A DNA stretch of 64,000 nucleotides from positions 1-64,000 of the forward strand of contig NZ_JACHES010000007.1 of assembly GCF_014201585.1 (NCBI RefSeq), given 5' to 3'. Position numbers and translations under genes: made by a program. Every line of letters starts with the position of its first letter. The first letter of the stretch is position 1. Shown here in pieces: positions 10,810 through 25,852 of the stretch. The stretch is from Anoxybacillus tengchongensis (GTDB lineage: Bacteria; Bacillota; Bacilli; Bacillales; Anoxybacillaceae). The notes beneath the pieces are model-generated. The model did not search any database and was not told the DNA's origin. It saw only the letters and a program-made list of their open reading frames with translations.

Positions 10810-12322
10810 CGTGTCAAATAAAAAAGGAATTGTTACATTCGCCAAGCAACTAGCTGAGCTTGGAGTGGAAATTATTTCGACAGGTGGGACGAAGCGTGTA
10901 TTAGCAGAACACGGAATCCCTGTGACAAGCATTTCTGATGTCACAAACTTCCCAGAAATTTTAGATGGACGGGTGAAAACATTACATCCAAACATTCATG
11001 GCGGGCTGTTAGCTGTTCGAGATGACGAAACACATCAACAGCAACTGAAAGCACATGACATTACACCGATCGATTTTGTTGTGGTGAATTTATATCCATT
11101 TCAAGAAACGATTGCAAAGCCGAACGTGACTTTGATGGAAGCTATTGAACAGATCGATATTGGTGGTCCGACAATGCTTAGAGCGGCAGCGAAAAATCAC
11201 ACTTACGTCACAGCTGTTGTTGATCCTGCTGATTATGATGTAGTCATTGAACAGTTAAAACAATATGGCGAAGTATTGTTCGAGACGAGACGAGCGTTAG
11301 CAGCTAAAGTGTTCCGTCATACCGCAGCATACGATGCAATGATTGCGCAATATTTGACAAATGTCATCGGAGAAACATATCCAGAAACGATGACAATGAC
11401 GTTTGTGAAAAAACAATCGTTGCGATACGGCGAAAATCCACATCAAACGGCAGCATTTTACGAAAGACCACTCAGCTCACCGTTTTCTATTGCGGCAGCG
11501 AAGCAGCTACACGGAAAAGAGTTGTCATACAACAACATTAACGATGCCAACGCAGCGTTGCAAATTGTTGCGGAATTTACTGAACCAGCAGCGGTAGCAG
11601 TGAAGCATATGAATCCGTGTGGAGTCGGCGTTGGCGAAACGATTGCAGAAGCGTTTCAAAAAGCTTATGAAGCCGACCCAACGTCCATTTTTGGCGGCAT
11701 CGTGGCGCTTAATCGCGAGGTTGACGAACAGACAGCTGCGAAATTACATGACATTTTTTTAGAAATTGTTATCGCTCCGTCGTTCACAGAACAAGCACTT
11801 GCGATGTTAACGAAAAAGAAAAATATTCGTCTATTAACTGTTGATTTTCAATCAGAACGGAAACAAGAACCATTTTTCGTATCGGTGCGCGGTGGATTAC
11901 TTGTTCAAGATGAAGATATATACACGATTAATGATGCGAACATTCAAGTTGTGACTGAAAGACAGCCGACAGAAGAAGAATGGGCGAATTTAACGTTCGC
12001 TTGGCGTGTTGTGAAGCATGTGAAATCAAATGCGATTGTGTTAGCGAAAGATGGGATGACAATTGGTGTTGGCGCTGGTCAAATGAATCGTGTGGGAGCA
12101 GCGAAAATTGCCATTGAGCAAGCAGGCGGGAATGCCAACGGCGCAGTATTAGCCTCTGACGCCTTTTTCCCGATGAGCGACACAGTTGAAGTGGCTGCCC
12201 AAGCGGGAGTCACAGCTATTATTCAACCGGGTGGTTCGATTCGCGATGAAGATTCGATTCAAAAAGCAAATGAATACGGTATTGCGATGGTATTTACAGG
12301 AGTACGTCATTTTAAACATTAA
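10787..12322 (+). CDS. purH: Bifunctional AICAR transformylase / IMP cyclohydrolase
   Basis: Performs the last two steps to IMP. Residues 1 to about 190 form the MGS-like cyclohydrolase half ([31 protein letters not shown]); the rest is the transformylase, with [20 protein letters not shown] (catalytic Lys-His) and FPMSDTVE. 511 residues, normal for the family. It overlaps the 3' end of purN by 23 bases, with AAAGG before the ATG. Confidence 0.97.
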   Translation: MKKRAIISVSNKKGIVTFAKQLAELGVEIISTGGTKRVLAEHGIPVTSISDVTNFPEILDGRVKTLHPNIHGGLLAVRDDETHQQQLKAHDITPIDFVVVNLYPFQETIAKPNVTLMEAIEQIDIGGPTMLRAAAKNHTYVTAVVDPADYDVVIEQLKQYGEVLFETRRALAAKVFRHTAAYDAMIAQYLTNVIGETYPETMTMTFVKKQSLRYGENPHQTAAFYERPLSSPFSIAAAKQLHGKELSYNNINDANAALQIVAEFTEPAAVAVKHMNPCGVGVGETIAEAFQKAYEADPTSIFGGIVALNREVDEQTAAKLHDIFLEIVIAPSFTEQALAMLTKKKNIRLLTVDFQSERKQEPFFVSVRGGLLVQDEDIYTINDANIQVVTERQPTEEEWANLTFAWRVVKHVKSNAIVLAKDGMTIGVGAGQMNRVGAAKIAIEQAGGNANGAVLASDAFFPMSDTVEVAAQAGVTAIIQPGGSIRDEDSIQKANEYGIAMVFTGVRHFKH

Positions 12323-13685
<1,363 letters not shown>

Positions 13686-13704
13686 ATGTGCTCTCTCCTT
13701 TTTT

Positions 13705-13737
13705 ACCCCCTTGTACGCATACAAGGGGGTTATTGTT
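13705..13737 (+). terminator. Terminator after purD
   Basis: A perfect 11-bp stem ACCCCCTTGTA with TACAAGGGGGT (705-715 and 720-730 of the 13-kb block) and a four-base loop, followed by TATTGTT on the plus strand. On the minus strand it separates the DUF2892 gene from the 34-residue gene, but without a T run. Confidence 0.7.
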
Positions 13738-13999
13738 ACGAAGGGTTGACCGGTTCAATAGGAATCGCTTTCTCTTGTTCACGATCTTTTTCACAATGGC
13801 ATTGATATCGTTCAAACAACGCCATAACAGGGCAAAAGCGAACAATACCTTCTGCAATTTTCATGGCAGCGAGCATAATGACCCATATATACGATTCGCG
13901 CCACGGTTTACGGGAAAGATTGGCTGTTGCCCAAGCAAGCATAGTAAACCCGCATGTAATGCGAATCATCGCGTTAATCATACCGATGTTTTGTTTCAT
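13736..13999 (-). CDS. DUF2892 (YgaP-like) membrane protein
   Basis: 87 residues with two hydrophobic segments, about 8-27 (INAMIRITCGFTMLAWATAN) and 37-56, followed by the Cys-rich RFCPVMALFERYQCHC and a charged tail. The N-G-motif start, helical pair and CP turn are typical of DUF2892 membrane proteins, which often accompany rhodanese or sulfur-carrier domains. No rhodanese is nearby here. AGGAGGA precedes the ATG. Function unknown; membrane location is inferred. Confidence 0.75.
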   Translation of the reverse strand: MKQNIGMINAMIRITCGFTMLAWATANLSRKPWRESYIWVIMLAAMKIAEGIVRFCPVMALFERYQCHCEKDREQEKAIPIEPVNPS

Positions 14000-14081
14000 G
14001 TTATTCCTCCTTTTTGTTTGTGAATTTCGCTTTCATCCGTTAAAATGTGTATATACGATGGTACGATTTAGGAGGAAAGCG

Positions 14082-15827
14082 ATGATGATTGAAAAACGGT
14101 ATCGATGGAAAAGCGAACAAATTCGTAGGCACGTTGCGATTGTTGATGGAAAACAAGCGCCAACGAAAGTGCTGCTGAACGCCACATACTTACATCCATA
14201 CATACGTCAATGGGTGAAAGGGAACGTATGGATTTGCGATGACCGAATTGTATACGTCGGTCCGAATAAACCGAAGCGATTGGATTCATGCGAAGTCGTT
14301 GATTGCACGAATCAGATGCTTGTTTCTGGTTACATCGAGCCCCATGCTCATCCGTTTCAGTTATATAATCCCCAGACGTTAGCGGAATATGCAGCACAGT
14401 TCGGTACGACAACACTTATTAGCGACAATTTATTTCTTTTTTTGCAGTTGACAAAAAAGAAAGCGTTTTCTTTTTTGGCGGCCATGGAAAAACAACCGGT
14501 GACGATGTATTGGTGGTGTCGACTTGATCCGCAAACAGAAATGGACGGAGAAGAACATTTCTTTTCGTATAAAAACATGAAAAGTTGGCTTGAAAATGAT
14601 GCGGTTTTGCAGGTCGGAGAACTAACCGGATGGCCGCGTCTATTGGAGGGCGACGATTTCATTCTCCATTGGATGCAAGAAGCGAAAAAGCTTGGTAAAA
14701 AAGTAGAAGGTCATTTTCCGGGAGCTTCAGATCGCACGTTAACGAAAATGAAACTGTTTGGCGCGGATGCTGACCATGAAGCGATGACTGGGAGCGATGT
14801 ACATAAGCGCCTAATGCAAGGGTATACCGTATCACTGCGTCATTCATCTATTCGGCCTGATTTGCCGACATTGCTTAAAGAGATGAAACAATGCGGCATT
14901 CATCATTACGATCATTGTATGTTTACGACAGATGGCTCCACACCTGCATTTTATGAAAATGGAATGATCGATGAGATGATTCGCATCGCCTTGCAAGAAG
15001 GGGTGCCTGAAATCGAAGCATATCGCATGGCCACATGGAATGTCGCTCGTTATTATAATATCGATCATTTGCACGGAAGCATTACACCAGGGCGTATTGC
15101 ACATATTAATATTCTTGAACATGCTTCCAATCCGACACCGATTTCTGTTTTAGCAAGTGGACAATGGGTAAAACGTGATGGAGTTCCTGTTCATGCTTTC
15201 TCAACGATGGAATGGGATGTACATGGTCTTGCGCCACTTTTGCTATCTTGGGACTTACAGATGGATGATTTGCAGTTTTCGATGCCATTAGGGATGTATA
15301 TGGAAAACTCAGTCATTATTAAGCCATATTCGATTTCGATGGATACATCGGCTGATGAATTATCAACTGATCACGACGAAAGCTTTTTAATGCTCATTGA
15401 CCGCAATGGAAAGTGGCGTGTAAACACCGTATTAAAAGGATTTGCTACACATGTGCAAGCGCTTGTTAGCTCGTATTCAAATACAGGAGATATTATTTTA
15501 ATTGGGAAAAGTAAGCGTGATCTATTGCTTGCCTTTAAACGGATGAAGCAAATCGGAGGCGGTATCGTCTTATGTGAACAAGGGGAAGTCATTCATGAAA
15601 TTCCTCTTCCTTTAGGAGGATTAATGTCAGCGAAACCAATGAGCGAGCTGATGCAAGAGGAAAAAGCGCTTGGGAAATTGTTGCGGGAGCGCGGTTATAC
15701 GTTTGCTGATCCGATTTACACACTGCTCTTTTTATCGTCGACCCATCTACCTTATGTTCGCATTACACCGAAAGGAATTTACGATGTGATGCATAAAACA
15801 GTACTCTTTCCAACAATAATGCGTTAA
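14082..15827 (+). CDS. yerA: Adenine deaminase-like amidohydrolase YerA
   Basis: A 581-residue member of the adenine deaminase branch of the amidohydrolase superfamily, in the same position after the pur operon as B. subtilis yerA. The metal-site HxH is in IEPHAHPFQLY (about residue 87), later His residues are in VEGHFPGASD and ADHEAMTGSD, and the late Asp is in TTDGST. The DPHEIAN stretch of true adenine deaminases, which supplies a metal-ligand Glu, is replaced by SDNLFLF, so activity on adenine is doubtful. GGAGGA (14071-14076) serves ATG 14082 or 14085; the longer open frame is rejected. Confidence 0.85.
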   Translation: MMIEKRYRWKSEQIRRHVAIVDGKQAPTKVLLNATYLHPYIRQWVKGNVWICDDRIVYVGPNKPKRLDSCEVVDCTNQMLVSGYIEPHAHPFQLYNPQTLAEYAAQFGTTTLISDNLFLFLQLTKKKAFSFLAAMEKQPVTMYWWCRLDPQTEMDGEEHFFSYKNMKSWLENDAVLQVGELTGWPRLLEGDDFILHWMQEAKKLGKKVEGHFPGASDRTLTKMKLFGADADHEAMTGSDVHKRLMQGYTVSLRHSSIRPDLPTLLKEMKQCGIHHYDHCMFTTDGSTPAFYENGMIDEMIRIALQEGVPEIEAYRMATWNVARYYNIDHLHGSITPGRIAHINILEHASNPTPISVLASGQWVKRDGVPVHAFSTMEWDVHGLAPLLLSWDLQMDDLQFSMPLGMYMENSVIIKPYSISMDTSADELSTDHDESFLMLIDRNGKWRVNTVLKGFATHVQALVSSYSNTGDIILIGKSKRDLLLAFKRMKQIGGGIVLCEQGEVIHEIPLPLGGLMSAKPMSELMQEEKALGKLLRERGYTFADPIYTLLFLSSTHLPYVRITPKGIYDVMHKTVLFPTIMR

Positions 15828-15862
15828 AATATAAAAGGAACGGAAAATGAAAGGTTGGGTTC

Positions 15863-16885
15863 ATGTTGCGGCGATTATTTTTTCTGTTGATGATCACGAT
15901 GGTGTTTTTATTGGGCATCGGATGTCAACGTACAGAGTCAAACATAAAAGAAAAGGAGTCCCCACCAACAACCGTTGAACAAAAAAATGAACCAGAAACA
16001 AAAGACATAGCTTGGATGTTTCCGTTAACAGGCATGCCAACAAATGAAAAAACGATGCAACGTGCGGTGGCAGTGATGATCAATAACTATCCTGCTGCAC
16101 GGCCACAATCGGGGTTACACAAAGCAGACATCGTGTATGAAGTGCTTGCAGAAGGAGATATTACACGGCTGTTAGCGATTTACCAAAGCGAACAACCTGA
16201 TATCATCGGGCCTGTTCGAAGCGCAAGAGATTATTTTGTTCACCTAAGCAACGGTTTTCATGCGTTATACGTATGTCACGGATGGAGTCCGGAAGCGCAA
16301 ACGTTATTAAAGTCTGGTGCTACAGATTACGTAAATGGTTTATTTTATGATGGAACGTTATTTTGGCGGGATCGTACACGAAAGGCACCACACAACTCGT
16401 ATATTTCCTTTGAAAATATTAAAAAAGGTGCCGAAAAAAACGGCTATGTTTTTGAAGAAGAAGTCAAACCGTTACCTTTTTTTACAAACGATTTGACAAA
16501 TGCTATAAAAGCAACGAATATTGATGTGGTATACTCCAAACGGTCGTATGCTCACGTTCATTATGCATATGATGGAACGAAATACGTTCGTTCGAGTGGT
16601 GGCGAACCAACAATCGATCGGGAGACACGTACACCTATTGCGGTAGAAAACGTGTTCGTCATTGAAGCAACGCATGAAATTATTGATGACTATGGTCGGA
16701 GAGAAATCGACTTTACATCAGGTGGAAAAGGGTACTTATTTCAAAAGGGAACGGTGCAAGAAATACAATGGAAAAATGTTAATGGACGCCTTCTTCCTTA
16801 CAAAAACGGTGTTCCGCTCGGGTTTGTTAAAGGAAAAACATGGATTCAAGTTGTTCCAGATTTAAAGCGAGTACAATATGAATAG
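15863..16885 (+). CDS. yerB: DUF3048 lipoprotein YerB
   Basis: 340 residues beginning with a lipoprotein signal: hydrophobic residues 5-19 and lipobox LGIGC with Cys 21. The rest matches the YerB family: MNNYPAARPQSGLHKADIVYEVLAEGDITR-like core, then GPVRSARDYFV and a C-terminal IQWKN beta domain. Expected to be anchored on the outer face of the membrane; molecular role unknown. It lies 35 bases after yerA and overlaps the nominal start region of yerC. Confidence 0.88.
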   Translation: MLRRLFFLLMITMVFLLGIGCQRTESNIKEKESPPTTVEQKNEPETKDIAWMFPLTGMPTNEKTMQRAVAVMINNYPAARPQSGLHKADIVYEVLAEGDITRLLAIYQSEQPDIIGPVRSARDYFVHLSNGFHALYVCHGWSPEAQTLLKSGATDYVNGLFYDGTLFWRDRTRKAPHNSYISFENIKKGAEKNGYVFEEEVKPLPFFTNDLTNAIKATNIDVVYSKRSYAHVHYAYDGTKYVRSSGGEPTIDRETRTPIAVENVFVIEATHEIIDDYGRREIDFTSGGKGYLFQKGTVQEIQWKNVNGRLLPYKNGVPLGFVKGKTWIQVVPDLKRVQYE

Positions 16886-16895
16886 GGGGAAATAT

Positions 16896-17213
16896 ATGCA
16901 AATTAATAAATTGCGTGGCAGAGAGCTCGATCAATTATTTCGAGCGATTTTGTCATTAAAAGATTTAGAAGAATGCTATCGTTTTTTCGATGATTTATGT
17001 ACAGTGAATGAAATACAAGCGCTTGCGCAGCGATTGGAAGTAGCTCGTATGTTGCGTGAAGGATATACGTATCATAAAATTGAGACAGAAACAGGGGCAA
17101 GCACAGCGACTATTTCGCGTGTAAAACGTTGCTTAAACTACGGAAATGATGCGTATGCGATGGCACTCGACCGCATTTATAACGAACAACAGGGGGAGGC
17201 TGGCTCACAATGA
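16896..17213 (+). CDS. yerC: YerC/YecD TrpR-related DNA-binding protein
   Basis: 105 residues with a TrpR-like helix-turn-helix. ALAQRLEVARMLREG forms the helices before the turn, and TYHKIETETGASTATISRVKRCL is the recognition unit (about residues 53-76). TrpR ligand residues are not obvious, so this family is not taken as a tryptophan repressor. ATG 16896 follows AGGGGGA and gives MQINKLRGRELDQLF, the family's usual start; the upstream ATG 16878 overlaps yerB and is not favoured. Confidence 0.9.
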   Translation: MQINKLRGRELDQLFRAILSLKDLEECYRFFDDLCTVNEIQALAQRLEVARMLREGYTYHKIETETGASTATISRVKRCLNYGNDAYAMALDRIYNEQQGEAGSQ

Positions 17214-17236
17214 GTCAGCTTCTTTTTACGATTTTT
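17199..17236 (+). terminator. Terminator of the yerABC unit
   Basis: GCTGGCTCA (17199-17207) pairs with TGAGTCAGC (17211-17219, one G-U), followed by TTCTTTTTACGATTTTTT. The stem includes the yerC stop codon, so the terminator is fused to the gene end. Confidence 0.85.
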
Positions 17237-17248
17237 TGCTATGATTTT

Positions 17249-17257
17249 TGTTATAAT
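17249..17257 (+). promoter_or_regulatory. Extended -10 promoter for pcrB-pcrA-ligA-yerH
   Basis: TGTTATAAT: a perfect TATAAT (17252-17257) with the extended TGn, 18 bases before the pcrB ATG. No good -35 is visible. It follows the yerC terminator directly, which supports a new transcription start here. Confidence 0.65.
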
Positions 17258-17274
17258 GAGATGAGGTGAAAAAA

Positions 17275-17970
17275 ATGAATGAGATAACAACGTGGCGACA
17301 TGTGTTTAAATTAGATCCAAATAAAGATATAACAGATGAGCAGTTAGAACAAGTATGTGAATCAGGTACGGATGCGATCATTGTTGGTGGAAGTGACGGT
17401 GTGACGCTTGAAAACGTCATCGATCTACTTGCTCGCGTGCGCCGCTTTTCCGTTCCTTGTGTGCTAGAAGTATCGAATATCGAGGCGATCACTCCTGGAT
17501 TTGACTATTACTTTATTCCAATGGTGCTAAATAGTCGTGATCTTACTTGGCTCATTGATTTGCATCATGAAGCGGTGAAGCAGTTTGGTGATTTAATCAA
17601 TTGGGAAGAACTGTTTGTTGAAGGATATTGCATTTTAAACGAGGAATGTAAGGCTGCATCGTTAACAAGTGCACGAACGAATGTAACAGATGAAGATGTG
17701 ATTGCGTATGCTCGAATGGCAGAACATATGTATCAACTCCCAATTTTTTATATGGAATATAGTGGGCGGTACGGGGATGTGGAGCTTGTAGAAAAAGTGA
17801 AGCGAACGCTAAGTCGCACACGTTTATTTTATGGTGGTGGCATTCATACACCTGAACAAGCGCAAGAAATGGCGATGTGGGCGGATACGGTTGTCGTCGG
17901 AAACGCCATTTATACAAATTTACAAATGGCATTACAAACAGTTGAAGTGGTAAAAGGAAAATCAACATAA
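17275..17970 (+). CDS. pcrB: Heptaprenylglyceryl phosphate synthase
   Basis: Joins heptaprenyl diphosphate to sn-glycerol-1-phosphate in the bacterial route to an archaeal-type ether lipid. The 231-residue TIM-barrel protein carries KLDPNK (about 11-16), [10 protein letters not shown] (phosphate-binding, near 40), [10 protein letters not shown] near 160 and [13 protein letters not shown] near 187. ATG 17275 follows GAGGTG; an in-frame GTG at 17266 is less likely. It precedes pcrA as in Bacillus. Confidence 0.95.
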   Translation: MNEITTWRHVFKLDPNKDITDEQLEQVCESGTDAIIVGGSDGVTLENVIDLLARVRRFSVPCVLEVSNIEAITPGFDYYFIPMVLNSRDLTWLIDLHHEAVKQFGDLINWEELFVEGYCILNEECKAASLTSARTNVTDEDVIAYARMAEHMYQLPIFYMEYSGRYGDVELVEKVKRTLSRTRLFYGGGIHTPEQAQEMAMWADTVVVGNAIYTNLQMALQTVEVVKGKST

Positions 17971-18012
17971 ATGGAGAATAAAAAAGAGAACATATGTTTT
18001 GGTGGTGGGAAA

Positions 18013-22190
<4,178 letters not shown>

Positions 22191-22205
22191 AAGCAGGTGT
22201 GGACG

Positions 22206-23339
22206 ATGAAAAAGTTAATCATATTGCTCACTTGTACGCTTCTTACTTTGTCAGCATGCGCGCCAAAATTTAATCAAGAAGAACAAGTGGTGCAAGAAAC
22301 GGAAAATAAAAAACAAAAAGCGATTATTCCAAAGTACAATATTTCTAACTCGTATTATCGTACGATTTTACCGTTTCAACCTGGAGAGGCACGCGGACTG
22401 GTCGTTGAGAATGTAAACACGAGATTAGATATGGATGAATTTGAGCTCGGTTTAATGCGCATTGCACAAGAAAAGTTTTCTCCGTCACAATATTTATTTC
22501 AGCAAGGGCAATATTTAGACCGAAAAACGATTGAGTCGTGGCTTAAACGAAAACAAGGGAATGGGGAAGGGCTAAATCCTTCGCTCGGAAACGAAGGGAC
22601 GAATGAAGAGAAAAACAAAAAACACCCGCTTTACATTTCGCATATTTTAGAACATAACTATTTGGTTAAAACAGGAAACGATAAAGTCCAATTAGGTGGA
22701 GTCGTCATTGGGCTTGCGATGAATTCGGTTCATTACTATGAGACGGAAGAAGGGTATCCACGAGAAGTAAAAATTTCGAAAAGCGATATGGAGAAAGAAG
22801 GGAAAAAAGCCGCAGAAGAAATTGTTTCTCGCTTACGTAAAATTAATGGGTTAAAGGAAGTGCCAATTGTTATTGGCTTATTTGAGCAGCAACCAAAATC
22901 GTCTATCGTCCCAGGACACTTTTTTGCTGCTGGCTACGTAGATAAAGGGAGCAATACGATTCAGGATTGGGAAAAAATCAATGAAGAATATTATGTTTTC
23001 CCATCGGATGAAGCGGAAAAAAATCACCGCGATGATTTAGTGAAGTTTTTAAACTTAAAGTCAGATATTGAAGAATTTTTCCCGAATTACACCGGAGTCA
23101 TTGGCAGAGCATTTTATCGCGATGACCAACTACAACAATTGACGATTGACATTGTGATGCAGTTTTATGGAAAAGCAGAAGTCATCGGATTTACGCAATA
23201 TGTCACAGGTCTTCTCATGGAGAAAATGCCTAATTATATGCCGATTTCCGTTTATATTTCGTCGGTGCGTGGACCAGAAAGTATTATTATAAAAAACCCG
23301 GATAAAAGTGAACCGTTTGTTCATATATATCAGCCGTAA
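22206..23339 (+). CDS. yerH: CamS family sex pheromone-type lipoprotein YerH
   Basis: 377 residues with a lipoprotein signal (KKLIILLTCTLLTLSAC, lipobox LSAC) and the CamS-family body, including YYRTILPFQPGEARGLV and VVIGLAMNS. In enterococci and staphylococci the signal peptide of this family is processed to a conjugation pheromone (cAM373-like); the lipoprotein itself has no known activity. ATG 22206 has AGGTG six bases upstream and starts the signal peptide; the GTG at 22197 is rejected. Position after ligA matches B. subtilis yerH. Confidence 0.9.
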   Translation: MKKLIILLTCTLLTLSACAPKFNQEEQVVQETENKKQKAIIPKYNISNSYYRTILPFQPGEARGLVVENVNTRLDMDEFELGLMRIAQEKFSPSQYLFQQGQYLDRKTIESWLKRKQGNGEGLNPSLGNEGTNEEKNKKHPLYISHILEHNYLVKTGNDKVQLGGVVIGLAMNSVHYYETEEGYPREVKISKSDMEKEGKKAAEEIVSRLRKINGLKEVPIVIGLFEQQPKSSIVPGHFFAAGYVDKGSNTIQDWEKINEEYYVFPSDEAEKNHRDDLVKFLNLKSDIEEFFPNYTGVIGRAFYRDDQLQQLTIDIVMQFYGKAEVIGFTQYVTGLLMEKMPNYMPISVYISSVRGPESIIIKNPDKSEPFVHIYQP

Positions 23340-23342
23340 CAT

Positions 23343-23371
23343 TTGAATATGTATCGTTCATCCGTTAGAAT
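23343..23371 (+). promoter_or_regulatory. rocA promoter
   Basis: TTGAAT (23343-23348) and TAGAAT (23366-23371) with a 17-base spacer, 54 bases before the start. A cre-like site follows within the expected early transcript. Confidence 0.7.
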
Positions 23372-23384
23372 GAAATTGTGTGTA

Positions 23385-23398
23385 TGAAAACGCTTTTG
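23385..23398 (+). promoter_or_regulatory. cre-like CcpA site
   Basis: TGAAAACGCTTTTG matches the cre consensus TGWAARCGYTWNCW at twelve of fourteen positions. It lies about 7-20 bases past the predicted start point, where CcpA would block elongation or initiation; carbon repression of an amino-acid catabolic gene is plausible. Confidence 0.6.
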
Positions 23399-23424
23399 TA
23401 ATTTCAACAAAGGGGGCTTACATG

Positions 23425-24972
23425 ATGGTACAACCTTACAAACATGAACCATTTACTGATTTTACAGTCGAAGCAAACAAAAAAGCGTTTGAAGAAGGAT
23501 TAAAAACGGTACAAGCTTATCTCGGTCAAGATTATCCGCTTGTGATTGGCGGCGAGCGAATCATGACAGAAGATAAAATTGTTTCGATCAACCCTGCAAA
23601 TAAAACAGAAATTGTTGGTCGCGTGGCGAAAGCAAATAAAGACTTAGCGGAAAAAGCGATGCAAGCAGCAGACGCAGCATTTACATGGTGGAGCAAAACG
23701 AAGCCAGAAATGCGCGCAAATATTTTATTCCGTGCGGCAGCGATTGTGCGTCGTCGCAAACATGAATTTTCAGCATTGCTTGTCAAAGAATCAGGAAAAC
23801 CATGGAAAGAGGCGGATGCGGATACTGCCGAAGCAATTGACTTTATGGAATATTATGCTCGTCAAATGTTGAAATTGAAAGACGGCATCCCTGTCGAAAG
23901 CCGTCCGGGAGAAACAAACCGTTTCTTCTACATTCCACTTGGTGTCGGCGTTGTTATTTCGCCGTGGAACTTCCCGTTTGCGATTATGGCAGGAACAACC
24001 GTTGCCGCGCTTGTGACAGGAAATACAGTATTGTTAAAACCAGCGAGTGCAACGCCAGTCGTGGCGTATAAGTTTGTTGAAGTGTTAGAAGAAGCAGGGC
24101 TTCCAGCAGGTGTATTAAACTACATTCCAGGAAGCGGTGCAGAAGTAGGCGATTATTTAGTTGACCATCCGCGCACACGTTTCATTAGCTTCACAGGTTC
24201 TCGCGATGTTGGTATTCGCATTTATGAGCGTGCGGCTAAAGTGCATCCAGGACAAATTTGGCTCAAGCGTGTTATTGCGGAAATGGGCGGAAAAGACACA
24301 ATCGTTGTGGACAAAGAAGCAGATTTAGAATTAGCTGCTCAATCCATCGTTGCCTCTGCTTTTGGCTTTTCTGGTCAAAAATGTTCGGCATGCTCACGTG
24401 TTGTGGCGCTCGAAGAAGTGTATGACCAAGTATTAAATCGCGTCGTTGAGTTAACGAAACAATTAAAAGTCGGCAACCCAGAAGAACAAAGCACATTTAT
24501 GGGACCGGTTATCGACCAATCGGCATACAACAAAATTATGGAATATATCGAAATTGGTAAACAAGAAGGTAAGCTCATGACAGGTGGCGAAGGAGACGAC
24601 TCGAAAGGCTTCTTCATTCAGCCAACGGTGTTTGCAGATGTTGATCCAAAAGCGCGCATTATGCAAGAAGAAATTTTCGGACCTGTTGTGGCGTTCACGA
24701 AAGCAAAAGACTTCGACCATGCGCTTGAAATCGCCAATAACACAGAATACGGCTTAACAGGCGCCGTCATTTCAAATAACCGCTTTAACCTAGAAAAAGC
24801 GCGTGAAGAGTTCCATGTCGGAAACCTTTACTTTAATCGTGGTTGCACAGGCGCGATCGTCGGCTACCATCCATTCGGCGGGTTCAATATGTCTGGAACA
24901 GACTCGAAAGCAGGTGGACCAGACTACTTACTTCTTCATATGCAAGCAAAAACGGTGTCAGAAATGTTTTAA
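23425..24972 (+). CDS. rocA: L-glutamate gamma-semialdehyde dehydrogenase
   Basis: Oxidises glutamate semialdehyde (1-pyrroline-5-carboxylate) to glutamate with NAD, in arginine and proline breakdown. The 515-residue length equals B. subtilis RocA. Motifs: [16 protein letters not shown] for [14 protein letters not shown] (general base Glu) and [13 protein letters not shown] (catalytic Cys). AAAGGGGG precedes two ATGs; 23425 is chosen ([13 protein letters not shown]), 23422 is possible. No other arginine or proline catabolic gene is beside it, so it could equally be the proline-pathway copy (PutC). Confidence 0.92.
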   Translation: MVQPYKHEPFTDFTVEANKKAFEEGLKTVQAYLGQDYPLVIGGERIMTEDKIVSINPANKTEIVGRVAKANKDLAEKAMQAADAAFTWWSKTKPEMRANILFRAAAIVRRRKHEFSALLVKESGKPWKEADADTAEAIDFMEYYARQMLKLKDGIPVESRPGETNRFFYIPLGVGVVISPWNFPFAIMAGTTVAALVTGNTVLLKPASATPVVAYKFVEVLEEAGLPAGVLNYIPGSGAEVGDYLVDHPRTRFISFTGSRDVGIRIYERAAKVHPGQIWLKRVIAEMGGKDTIVVDKEADLELAAQSIVASAFGFSGQKCSACSRVVALEEVYDQVLNRVVELTKQLKVGNPEEQSTFMGPVIDQSAYNKIMEYIEIGKQEGKLMTGGEGDDSKGFFIQPTVFADVDPKARIMQEEIFGPVVAFTKAKDFDHALEIANNTEYGLTGAVISNNRFNLEKAREEFHVGNLYFNRGCTGAIVGYHPFGGFNMSGTDSKAGGPDYLLLHMQAKTVSEMF

Positions 24973-24976
24973 TGGA

Positions 24977-25012
24977 AAACCCCTCTTGGCGAAAATGCTA
25001 AGAGGGGTTTCA
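24977..25012 (+). terminator. Terminator after rocA
   Basis: AAACCCCTCTT (24977-24987) pairs perfectly with AAGAGGGGTTT (25000-25010). The trailing bases are only weakly T-rich, so it is a fair terminator. Confidence 0.75.
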
Positions 25013-25091
25013 AATATGTAAGATAAGAGTGATAGGGTATAATGAAGAAAAGCATCCTTCATATGATATAGAAGTGGGTGGTGATGGGCGA

Positions 25092-25835
25092 TTGAGTACA
25101 AACATGTACGGATTAAAAAAGCAAACATTTTATAACCTCATTTGTGTGTTTCAAAATTATGCTAACATCATTGAAAAAGTGATTTTGTTCGGATCAAGGG
25201 CAAGAGGCGATTATAAAGAAACGTCGGACATCGATATTGCGATTAAGTTTAGAAGCCATAACGAGCAGCTGTACCGCATTCAAGACGATTTAGCAGAAGC
25301 AAATATCATTTATACGGTGGATGCTATTGATTATGAAAAGATCAGCAATGAAAAACTCAAATCGTACATTGAGCTCGAAGGAAAGACAATTTTTTTAACG
25401 AATGAACGAGGGGAGGCAGTTGTGACGATGAATAAAATCATCGATAAACTATTTGACTTTGAAAAAGCATTAAATAAACTACATCAAAGCATTACGCGTG
25501 ATGTGGAAAAAGATGACCTAGTTCTTGACGCGACAATTCAACGATTTGAATTTACGTACGAACTAGCATGGAAATGGATGAAAAGCTACTTAGAATATAA
25601 CGGAAACAACGAAGTCACAAGTCCGCGAAAAACGATTAAACAAGCATTTAAAGAAGGACTTATTCAAGATGGAGAAGCGTGGATTCAAATGTTAGAAGAT
25701 CGAAATAGGACATCACATACATACGATGAACAAATAGCGATGAAAATTTATGAACATGTTCGCCAGCGCTATGTTCATTTATTTGATCAGCTATTAGTAG
25801 AGATGAAAAAACGAGTTCGTGAATTGGAAGAATAG
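25092..25835 (+). CDS. MntA-HepT-type toxin-antitoxin fused in one ORF
   Basis: 247 residues in two parts. The N-terminal half is a minimal nucleotidyltransferase: GSRARGDYKETSDID fits GS-X10-DXD exactly, the MntA antitoxin signature. The C-terminal half, from about residue 113, is an HI0074/HepT-like helical domain ending in RNRTSHTY, an RX4HXY motif like that of HepT RNase toxins. In known pairs MntA adenylylates the Tyr of this motif to silence the toxin. Here both are in one frame, with an internal ribosome site at the junction. TTG 25092 follows GGTGGTGATGG; ATG 25104 or GTG 25029 are alternatives. TATAAT at 25038 may be the promoter. Confidence 0.8.
   Translation: MSTNMYGLKKQTFYNLICVFQNYANIIEKVILFGSRARGDYKETSDIDIAIKFRSHNEQLYRIQDDLAEANIIYTVDAIDYEKISNEKLKSYIELEGKTIFLTNERGEAVVTMNKIIDKLFDFEKALNKLHQSITRDVEKDDLVLDATIQRFEFTYELAWKWMKSYLEYNGNNEVTSPRKTIKQAFKEGLIQDGEAWIQMLEDRNRTSHTYDEQIAMKIYEHVRQRYVHLFDQLLVEMKKRVRELEE
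25409..25430 (+). promoter_or_regulatory. Internal ribosome site and in-frame starts at the MntA/HepT junction
   Basis: AGGGGAGG (25409-25416) precedes GTG 25422 and ATG 25428, both in frame with the C-terminal domain. Starting at ATG 25428 would give a free 135-residue HepT/HI0074-like protein, the normal size for that partner. Such a strong site inside a coding frame is unlikely to be chance. Confidence 0.6.
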
Positions 25836-25852
25836 GGAAAATATTTTCATCG

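Noticed and set aside
17971-18012. Earlier ATG start for PcrA
   Set aside because: The extra 14 residues do not match PcrA relatives as I recall them, and the ribosome site GGTGGTGGGA serves ATG 18013.
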